Assembly: GCA_964485695.1 (NCBI GenBank)
Contig: CAZAKZ010000166.1
Location: 1 to 11,110 of the forward strand
From: CAZAKZ01 sp964485695
GTDB lineage: Bacteria; Planctomycetota; JAFGQW01
Direction: 5' to 3'
Length of the DNA: 11,110 bases
Below the pieces are notes generated by a model that was not told the DNA's origin, ran no database searches, and saw only the letters and a program-made list of their open reading frames with translations. This document shows, piece after piece, positions 5,756-11,110 of this stretch. Position 1 is the stretch's first letter, and the number at the start of each line of letters is the position of its first letter. A program made the translations under genes and the position numbers.

Positions 5756-8116
5756 TCAATACTCGACGACCACCACCGCCAGATGCTCGAATCCAGGCAC
5801 GGCGATCTCGAATCCGCCCGCTACGGGGTGCGGCGTGAGAGGCAGATTCCGGACCGCGTCGAACACGGCCGTCGGCATGACGGAATCGCGAATCACGATC
5901 TTCACCCCGGTGGCCGTCGGAGGGGGCTTGTTGCCCAGGCTGACCCACGAGAACTCGTTGGCCAGTGCGAGGGTGAGGCGGTTGCCGGCCTCGCTCATGT
6001 AGACGACAGCGTGGAGCTTCTCGGGCCCGCCGAAGACCTGGACCGGTGCCTTGTCGGCCTCCGGTTTGATTACTTTCAGGAACGATTGTAGTGCTGCCTC
6101 CTGTCCTCCATTGGGATCGTGCCACTTCCACGTCTCGCGCTGTTCGATGACTCTTCCTCCCTCTGTCTTGAAGTCCTGGATCGATTTCTTCATGGGTTCT
6201 GTCAGGAGGTCCGGATAGGGAAGAAAGAGGATCTTGCATTCGGGCGGCAGACCCTCCTCGAGCTGGCTGTCGGTGACGATCCCCACAGGGAGCCGCGCCC
6301 GAAGAAACGCCATGTAGGCGCCGTGGAGAGGGTAGAGGACCTTCTTCCACTGCTGGATTTCGTAGAGCGCGAAGGCGTTGCGGGCGACTTCGCTGTAGTG
6401 CACCACCGCCCAGCGCACCGGGAACGTTCGTGCCAGGTAAGGCGATATCTGGCCTCCGAGGTCGAAGGCCTTGGTGAACATGAAATTGGGAAACTTTTCT
6501 TCACGCACGTCGAGGTCGGCGATGCAGCCGTGCGCCACCACCCCGGCCGTGGCGCTGAGCATCGAGGTCTCGTCCTTGAGGCCGTCGATCCAGACGTGCG
6601 ACGGGCGTCCGTCGGCCGCGTCGCGGACCAGGGTGTACCCCAGGGCCAGGCGCAGGTCCGGATCCGGCGTCTTCATGGAAGGATCGTACTTGAAGATCCA
6701 GTCCGATCCCGGCCGCACGGGAATGGAGTACTCCATCTTCACCGCGTCGGCGATGCGGAACAGGCGGCTGTTCAGGTGCGGGTCCGAGAAGCGACTCCAC
6801 AGGTGACTGCTGACGACCATTACGAGGTCGGGATTTCGCTCATGGAGGGCGCGGCGCCACTTCAGAAACGTTCTCTCGATGACAAGATTGTTGAACTCCA
6901 CGAGTTTCCGCCAGACGGGATCGTCGATGTCGTGGGCCGGAGGGTGATCGAGGCCGGTCATCACCTTGAACATTTCCTTGCAACGGTTGCACCAGCACCC
7001 CGTCTTGGGCATGTGCACATAGTCGAAGTAGAGGCCGTCCACGCCCATGTCCACCAGCTCCAAGGCTCTCGCCAGGAAAAGATCGGGATAAGGCGAGTTG
7101 AAGCACAGCATCGGGGACGTTCCCACCAGGATGGGCTTGCCGGTGTCGTCGAGACAGACCCAGTCCGGGTGCAACTCGCTGAGCGGGAGGTCGTACATGT
7201 GGGCGTTGTAGGCGATGAGGCGGCAATCGTGGAAGTGGGCGTTTTCGATGATTTCCTGTGCAATGTTACGTACCGAGGCGAGCGGATGGACCGGACCGAT
7301 GCAACTGGGCCACCACGTACCTTTGATGTGAGCCTGGATCTGGCGAACGTATACCGGGGCACCCATGGCGCGGAAGTGATCCGCCACGCGGTAAAACACC
7401 TCCTTTCCTACGTAGGTCTGTCCGAACCGCGTATGCGCCTGAACGCGCTGCTCGTCATACCAAGTGGGGAGGCGGTACCAGACAGCGCCTTCCAGCCACC
7501 TCGGCCGGACTTCCACCAGCGGGATCTTCAGGAGGGCTTGCTGTGCGGGGCTCAGATGTGCGTAGGGATCCGCCTGGATGACGGCATCCGTGGGCTTGAG
7601 GGTCGAGGTCGTGACGTAGAAGCAGTCGGGACGGAAACCGACGTGTTGAAGCGCAAGGGTGTGCGGTCCTGCGGCGAGGTGCATGTCCAGCAGACGTGCC
7701 CAGCCCCAGACGGCCGGCCCCCGGAGGCCACCGGTTCCGGGCATCGTCACCTTCGTGAATACCGGGGTGCCCAGTGGATCCAGGTCCACGCCGAGCTGAA
7801 TGCTCTTGGTCGCGGCGTATCGGAGCCACACGGCGTGCCGGGCCGCTGCTTTGACCTCGAAGCGGTAGAGGACGTAGCCCGCCTCGGAAAATCCGACGAG
7901 TACCTTCCTGGCGCTGGCGGCCGGTTCCCGGTAGGGCCGGGCAAAGCCCGGTGCACTGGAGACCTTCTTCCAGTAGTCTTCTGCTTCAAGCAAGATGCCG
8001 GTGTTGATCTGACCGGCGGCTGGAGATGCCGAGGTAATGCTCACCACGGCAACCAGACACGCGAGCTGGAAGTATTCGATGGGATAGACAGGGCGTCGCA
8101 ACATGATCTCCTTCAT
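5756..8116 (-). CDS. Secreted glycosyl-hydrolase-like protein (GHL6-type) with N-terminal beta-sandwich
   Basis: A 786-residue predicted exported protein. Residues 1-36 are a Sec-type signal (hydrophobic LACLVAVVSITSAS then PAAGQ). Residues about 40-170 resemble a carbohydrate-binding beta-sandwich (ILLEAEDYWKK, then AGYVLYRFEVKA, HTLALQHVGF). Residues about 200-560 look like a glycosidase TIM barrel: VEVRPRWLEG, MGAPVYVRQI, GVDGLYFDYVHM with D365 a candidate catalytic or ligand acid, KMEYSIP with E462, and HVWIDGL. A knuckle C374-W-C376-N-R-C379 follows strand four; this DG.yFDy...CxCxxC pattern is typical of GHL6 hypothetical hydrolases. Residues about 600-730 (ILFLPYPDLLTEP, EGGRVIEQRETWKW) resemble the GATase-like trimerisation domain of GH42-type enzymes. 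Substrate is unknown. The start is uncertain: ATG 8116, or ATG 8104 preceded at 3 bases by AAGGAG. It appears monocistronic. Confidence 0.85.
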   Translation of the reverse strand: MKEIMLRRPVYPIEYFQLACLVAVVSITSASPAAGQINTGILLEAEDYWKKVSSAPGFARPYREPAASARKVLVGFSEAGYVLYRFEVKAAARHAVWLRYAATKSIQLGVDLDPLGTPVFTKVTMPGTGGLRGPAVWGWARLLDMHLAAGPHTLALQHVGFRPDCFYVTTSTLKPTDAVIQADPYAHLSPAQQALLKIPLVEVRPRWLEGAVWYRLPTWYDEQRVQAHTRFGQTYVGKEVFYRVADHFRAMGAPVYVRQIQAHIKGTWWPSCIGPVHPLASVRNIAQEIIENAHFHDCRLIAYNAHMYDLPLSELHPDWVCLDDTGKPILVGTSPMLCFNSPYPDLFLARALELVDMGVDGLYFDYVHMPKTGCWCNRCKEMFKVMTGLDHPPAHDIDDPVWRKLVEFNNLVIERTFLKWRRALHERNPDLVMVVSSHLWSRFSDPHLNSRLFRIADAVKMEYSIPVRPGSDWIFKYDPSMKTPDPDLRLALGYTLVRDAADGRPSHVWIDGLKDETSMLSATAGVVAHGCIADLDVREEKFPNFMFTKAFDLGGQISPYLARTFPVRWAVVHYSEVARNAFALYEIQQWKKVLYPLHGAYMAFLRARLPVGIVTDSQLEEGLPPECKILFLPYPDLLTEPMKKSIQDFKTEGGRVIEQRETWKWHDPNGGQEAALQSFLKVIKPEADKAPVQVFGGPEKLHAVVYMSEAGNRLTLALANEFSWVSLGNKPPPTATGVKIVIRDSVMPTAVFDAVRNLPLTPHPVAGGFEIAVPGFEHLAVVVVEY

Positions 8117-8131
8117 ATTGTGTGCGTTCCG

Positions 8132-8160
8132 ATTCTACCAGGTCGGAATCGCCCTGAACA
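8132..8160 (-). promoter_or_regulatory. Possible promoter of the minus-strand glycosidase-like gene
   Basis: On the minus strand TAGAAT (8137-8132) is a good -10, and TGTTCA (8160-8155) lies 17 bp upstream as a poor -35. The start point would fall near 8125, giving a very short leader if ATG 8116 is used and a better one for ATG 8104. An inverted repeat CGATTC (8130-8135) / GAATCG (8146-8151) spans the -10 and could bind a regulator. Confidence 0.3.
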
Positions 8161-8180
8161 GGGCGGGAACCGATTGGGCA

Positions 8181-8208
8181 TTGCGCGTCTCAGGGCCGGA
8201 CCTATAAT
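8181..8208 (+). promoter_or_regulatory. Promoter of the methyltransferase gene
   Basis: A perfect TATAAT (8203-8208) follows TTGCGC (8181-8186, TTG matching the -35 consensus) with a 16-bp spacer. The start point would be near 8215, about 46 bases before ATG 8261. It faces away from the minus-strand gene, so the 144-bp region is a divergent promoter region. Confidence 0.5.
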
Positions 8209-8260
8209 GACCGCAATTGCATGAGAATCTCAGGATTCCGGAACAGGAAATGGACCCGGT

Positions 8261-9334
8261 ATGGACGATCCCACTTTTCTACCTCCACAACGGCTCCTCC
8301 CGCGCATCGGAAGCCGGGGGATCCGGAATTTCGTCGAGGAGGGCAGGTCCTTGAAGGACTGCGTCCAGCGGTGCTTGCCGCCGGATTTCGAGCTCAAGAA
8401 AGACGCGCGCATCCTCGACCTGGGGTGCGGGGTCGGGCGCTTTCTCTACCACCTCCAGGCTGAAAGCGAATTCCTGGACCTCTGGGGATGCGATATCGAC
8501 GCGGAGAGTATTGCCTGGCTGAAGGAGAGTTTCTCCGACAGGTTCACGGTCTTCGTGAACGGGTACGCCCCTCCCCTGGATGTCGACGCCGAGAGCTTTG
8601 ACGCCGTGGTTGCGCTGTCCGTCCTGACGCATATTCCGGAGATCTGGGCGGAATGGATGGCCGAGATGAAGCGGATCCTGAAGCCCGGCGGTGTGGCGCT
8701 CGTGTCCTACCAGGGCGACGTCATGTTTGCCCGCCACGTGGGGGATCCCGATCGCCTTCGTCGACACGGAATGATCGTGGATGGTGTGGACAACACCTGG
8801 GAGCAGGGAGGTCCCCAGGTCTATCATTCCCACGACTGGATTGCCCGGAACTGGTCGAGGCATCTGCCGGTTCACGGCCTGTTCGTGGGAGGTCTCGGAG
8901 GGGACCAGTCCCTTGCCGTTCTGAGGAAGTCCGATTCGATTCCGGACGAGGTCCAGATTTTTCAACCATTCATCCAGCAAACCCTGTCCGAGAATTTTGA
9001 AGCATTCGTGGACCACGATCCTTTCATCTCGGCCAACTGGTGGATCGACTCGGGCTGGTTCGGGCAGGAACCCTTTTATGCCTGGTTCGTGTCCAGAATG
9101 GCCCCGCTCAAGCGCGTATCGGCAAACATCGAAGACACACCCGTCCCTGTTAACCGGGTCAAGCGGCCCGACGTGGCCGCCGTGTTTCCGGATCATGCCT
9201 GGGCCGGCGAATCGGGAATCCACATCGATTCGGCCTCGTTTCCGGAGACTTCGAAGATCCTGACCCTTCGCGCCCACGATGCTCAGGACAATACACATGA
9301 GGTGACCGTGCAGGTGAAGCGGGTGACGGGGTGA
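8261..9334 (+). CDS. Class I SAM-dependent methyltransferase with C-terminal beta-rich domain
   Basis: A 357-residue predicted cytoplasmic protein. Residues about 45-150 are a Rossmann methyltransferase: motif I ILDLGCGVGRFL (51-62), acidic D78/D80 ending strand 2 (GCDID) for ribose binding, FDAVVALSVLTHIPE (113-127), and RILKPGGVALVSY (138-150). This is the Methyltransf_11/25 type, acting on small molecules, lipids or sugars; the acceptor cannot be read from sequence. Residues about 255-357 are an additional domain with Trp-rich start (NWWIDSGWF), then VKRPDVAAVFPD...ESGIHID and alternating beta strands to the end. I recognise this R.DVA..FP...SG pattern from Ig-like tails on glycan-related transferases, but from memory only. 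ATG 8261 has AGGAAA about 10 bases upstream. No signal peptide is seen. It may be cotranscribed with the following gene (46-base gap). Confidence 0.87.
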   Translation: MDDPTFLPPQRLLPRIGSRGIRNFVEEGRSLKDCVQRCLPPDFELKKDARILDLGCGVGRFLYHLQAESEFLDLWGCDIDAESIAWLKESFSDRFTVFVNGYAPPLDVDAESFDAVVALSVLTHIPEIWAEWMAEMKRILKPGGVALVSYQGDVMFARHVGDPDRLRRHGMIVDGVDNTWEQGGPQVYHSHDWIARNWSRHLPVHGLFVGGLGGDQSLAVLRKSDSIPDEVQIFQPFIQQTLSENFEAFVDHDPFISANWWIDSGWFGQEPFYAWFVSRMAPLKRVSANIEDTPVPVNRVKRPDVAAVFPDHAWAGESGIHIDSASFPETSKILTLRAHDAQDNTHEVTVQVKRVTG

Positions 9335-9380
9335 ATCGGCGTCTCTCGACGCACGTCTGATCGGATGGATGGAGAGTATG

Positions 9381-10679
9381 ATGTCGGCGTCAAAGCGAAC
9401 TCACGAAACTTCGGACCGGTCCACGCGCCGGGTCTACGGGGTGATCATCGTTCTCTCGCTCCTCGGGTTCGTCATCGCCTGGACCTTCGTGGAGCCGGCT
9501 CCACCGAAGCACCTCGTCCTCGCGACCGGACACCCGGATGGAAACTACCACGGTTGCGGCCAGCAATACGCCGAGGAACTGGCAAAGGAAGGGATCACCC
9601 TCGAGCTCCGCTCCACCTCAGGTGCCGAGGCGAACCTCGATCTGTTGAAGAATCCCGAGAGCGGAGTGGACGTGGCCTTCGTGCAGAGCGGACTGGCGGC
9701 CCTGTCCGGTGGGGGGGACGTCGAGGCCCTGGCGAGTCTCTACTATGAGCCGTGCTGGGTATTTTACCGGGGTGCACCTGTGGATCGTCTCACGCAGCTC
9801 GCCGGAAAGCGGCTGGCCATCGGACCGCCGGGGAGCGGCACCCGGGCGGTGGCCCGGGTGTTGCTCGAGGCCAACGGCATTCCCGCCGAGCCCCAGCTGC
9901 CGTTGAGTGGAAAGGAAGCGGCGACCGCCCTCGCCCGCGGGGAGATCGACGTGGCCTTCTTCGTGGCGTCCGCACGGGCCAAATACGTCCGCGACCTTCT
10001 CGACAACCCCGATATCCGGTTGATGGACTTCGCGCGTGCGGAAGCCTATGGCCGGCGCCACCGCTGGCTCTCGAGCGTTGTGTTCCCGGAAGGCGCCCAC
10101 GACTTCCAGGCCAACGTCCCGCCGAAACGCACCCGCCTCATCGCGCCGGCCGCGATTCTCCAGGCCCGCCCCGACCTTCATCCCGCCCTCATCGTGCTCC
10201 TGCTCCGCGCCGCCACCAGGGTGCACGGAGACGGCGGCCTCTTCGAGAAGCCGGACGCCTTTCCTTCCAGCCGCTTCGCCGACATCCCCGTGAACGAGGA
10301 GGCGCGCCGCTTCCTGAAGTCAGGGCCGCCCTTCCTGCAGCGATTCCTGCCGTTCTGGATCGCCAACTTCCTGGAGCGGATGATCGTCTTCCTCGTGCCG
10401 CTCCTCACCTTGCTGATCCCGCTCTTCAAGATCGTTCCGCCCACGTGGCGCATGCGCGTCAACGCACGCATCAACCGCGCCTACAAGGAGCTCCGTATCG
10501 TGGATTCAATACTGGAGCCCGGAGCGGACGCCAAGGTGCTGGCGGATTGCCGCACGCGTATCGATACCCTGGGCCAGACGGTTGACGACCTCGCAGTTCC
10601 ACTCTCGTATTCGGACCGGTTGTATCACCTGCGCCTGCACCTCGATCTCGTGCGGCGAAAGCTCGCAGACCGGGAATAA
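9381..10679 (+). CDS. TAXI-family TRAP transporter solute receptor, membrane anchored at both ends
   Basis: A 432-residue extracytoplasmic solute-binding protein of the TAXI type, normally feeding a TRAP permease. Residues 20-36 are an N-terminal membrane helix; 44-320 hold the binding fold with LATGHPDGNYHGCGQQYAEEL, the STSGAEANLDLL stretch (78-89), VDVAFVQSG (97-104), LAGKRLAIGPPGSGTRAVARVLLEANG, and GEIDVAFFVASA. A second helix at about 334-352 (MIVFLVPLLTLLIPLFK) is followed by some 80 charged residues that should return to the cytoplasm. Ordinary secreted receptors end near residue 320, so the tail is an extension; similar membrane-tailed TAXI proteins exist. No TRAP permease is in this window. 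The start is ATG 9381, with GGAG (9371-9374) 6 bases upstream; in-frame ATGs at 9378 and 9369 are alternatives that add one or four residues. Confidence 0.85.
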   Translation: MSASKRTHETSDRSTRRVYGVIIVLSLLGFVIAWTFVEPAPPKHLVLATGHPDGNYHGCGQQYAEELAKEGITLELRSTSGAEANLDLLKNPESGVDVAFVQSGLAALSGGGDVEALASLYYEPCWVFYRGAPVDRLTQLAGKRLAIGPPGSGTRAVARVLLEANGIPAEPQLPLSGKEAATALARGEIDVAFFVASARAKYVRDLLDNPDIRLMDFARAEAYGRRHRWLSSVVFPEGAHDFQANVPPKRTRLIAPAAILQARPDLHPALIVLLLRAATRVHGDGGLFEKPDAFPSSRFADIPVNEEARRFLKSGPPFLQRFLPFWIANFLERMIVFLVPLLTLLIPLFKIVPPTWRMRVNARINRAYKELRIVDSILEPGADAKVLADCRTRIDTLGQTVDDLAVPLSYSDRLYHLRLHLDLVRRKLADRE

Positions 10680-10682
10680 TCG

Positions 10683-10705
10683 ACCACTCGCATGCGAGTG
10701 GTTTT
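10683..10705 (+). terminator. 20-bp perfect palindrome with T-run
   Basis: ACCACTCGCA (10683-10692) is followed immediately by its exact complement TGCGAGTGGT (10693-10702), and TTTT runs from 10702 to 10705. It lies three bases after the TAXI gene stop and folds as an 8-bp stem with a CATG loop. Rho-independent termination of that gene is the best reading. Confidence 0.75.
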
Positions 10706-10706
10706 A

Positions 10707-10732
10707 GGTAGCCCCCACGAAGGGGGCGTACC
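10707..10732. repeat. C/G-rich hairpin directly after the terminator
   Basis: GGTAGCCCCC (10707-10716) pairs with GGGGGC (10722-10727) and TACC (10729-10732) with one bulged G, around an ACGAA loop. There is no T-run after it. It may be extra 3' end structure or part of an unrecognised RNA. Confidence 0.4.
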
Positions 10733-10956
10733 GTTCCCCCCGGCCGGTCGACACGCGGACTCCTCGGCAAGAACACAGCGGGTATGGATCCCCGGATGCA
10801 GCTCTAGCCGACCTCGCCCAGGCCGGGAAATGCATCGGCCGTGGCCGCATCGATCTCTATATGCGACTTATTCATCGGATTGTGAGCCGTTGAAGTATCC
10901 TGGTGAATCAGAGATGACGGATGAGTCGCACTGGCCATTCGAGAAAGGGATGGAGT
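10733..10956. other. Unassigned, apparently non-coding stretch
   Basis: I recognise no gene here. The one open frame, 88 codons from an ATG inside the terminator palindrome (10692) to the TAA at 10956-10958, has no Shine-Dalgarno, a random-looking composition rich in Pro, Arg and Ser, and no domain. Short direct repeats of GCATCG flank GGCCGTGGCC around 10840-10850. No promoter, tRNA or known riboswitch core was found by eye. Confidence 0.35.
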
Positions 10957-11009
10957 AATCGGCGGAGTCATAGTGCGTCACCCGCCGCACTATGACTCCG
11001 CCGATTTTC
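10957..11009 (+). terminator. Perfect 21-bp-stem hairpin, terminator-like
   Basis: Positions 10957-10977 pair perfectly with 10986-11006 around an 8-base loop (TCACCCGC). A T-tract of four (11005-11008) overlaps the foot of the stem. The stem is longer than most intrinsic terminators. No gene in the window ends just upstream on the plus strand apart from the doubtful 88-codon frame, so it may close an unseen transcript or serve a gene to the right on the minus strand. The last 100 bases after it (11010-11110) show no feature I can support. Confidence 0.5.
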
Positions 11010-11110
11010 AGCTAATTCGAGATTCCCCGGGATAAGACAATCGGATAAGATCAACCTAGACCCTAAACAAGCACACGCCAAGATGATGTCGTGCTCATAA
11101 ACTCGAAAAG

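Noticed and set aside
5452..5838. A 128-codon plus-strand open frame after alr
   Set aside because: It runs through the terminator-like hairpin and the palindrome and into the end of the opposite-strand gene, with no ribosome site or domain.
6119..8224. A 701-codon plus-strand open frame antisense to the glycosidase-like gene
   Set aside because: Its translation has no recognisable domain and is rich in His, Arg and Val as expected for an antisense shadow of a GC-rich gene. The minus-strand reading has a signal peptide, glycosidase motifs and a coherent fold.
10911..10950. A possible self-cleaving ribozyme core (GGATGAG ... GAAA)
   Set aside because: The hammerhead CUGANGA box is not matched and the flanking stems do not pair properly.
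10692..10958. An 88-codon open frame after the TAXI gene
   Set aside because: It begins inside the terminator palindrome, lacks a ribosome site and shows no secondary-structure or family pattern.
1..11110. CRISPR arrays, insertion sequences, tRNA or rRNA genes, phage genes
   Set aside because: No regularly spaced repeats, transposase or integrase frames, terminal repeats with target duplications, or RNA-gene signatures were seen on either strand.

Overview
The window is GC-rich chromosomal DNA with dense, ordinary bacterial coding. The Tat-type leader on an alanine racemase, a lipoprotein metal-binding protein, a TAXI-type solute receptor and E. coli-like sigma-70 promoter hexamers point to a diderm bacterium. 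No rRNA, tRNA or other phylogenetic marker is present, so the phylum (for example Desulfobacterota, Acidobacteriota, Myxococcota) cannot be fixed from this sequence alone.

Layout. Positions 1-215 are non-coding and rich in inverted repeats: a hairpin cluster and terminator-like perfect palindrome (1-80), then a promoter (TTGACA / ATTAAT, 17 bp apart) whose -35 box sits inside a 12-bp-arm inverted repeat with GAAATG...CATTTC at its core. This precedes a tight five-gene plus-strand operon (216-5462): a TroA-type metal-binding lipoprotein, an ABC ATPase, two membrane permeases and an alanine racemase family enzyme. The permeases each carry an extra C-terminal cytosolic domain resembling a DtxR-type winged helix. 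The racemase has a twin-arginine leader. A terminator-like hairpin follows at 5485-5511 and a 14-bp-stem palindrome at 5543-5573.

Next comes a single minus-strand gene (5756-8116) for a secreted three-part protein: a beta-sandwich-like N-terminus, a glycosidase-like barrel with a CxCxxC knuckle, and a GATase-like C-terminal part, matching the GHL6 type of hypothetical glycosyl hydrolase. It shares a 144-bp intergenic region, with a good TATAAT promoter pointing right, with a plus-strand SAM methyltransferase that has an extra C-terminal beta-rich domain (8261-9334). A membrane-anchored TAXI solute receptor with no permease partner in view follows (start at 9369-9381, end 10679).

The last 430 bases appear non-coding. 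They hold a 20-bp perfect palindrome with a T-run just after the TAXI gene, a second C/G-rich hairpin, and a perfect 21-bp stem hairpin near the end.

How it fits together. The operon is most simply a high-affinity Mn/Zn/Fe importer. The fused winged-helix-like domains, together with the promoter-embedded inverted repeat, suggest (inference) a self-contained uptake-and-sensing circuit comparable to chlamydial YtgCR. The exported racemase would act in the periplasm, on cell-wall or signalling D-amino acids. Its link to metal uptake is the most unusual point in the window.
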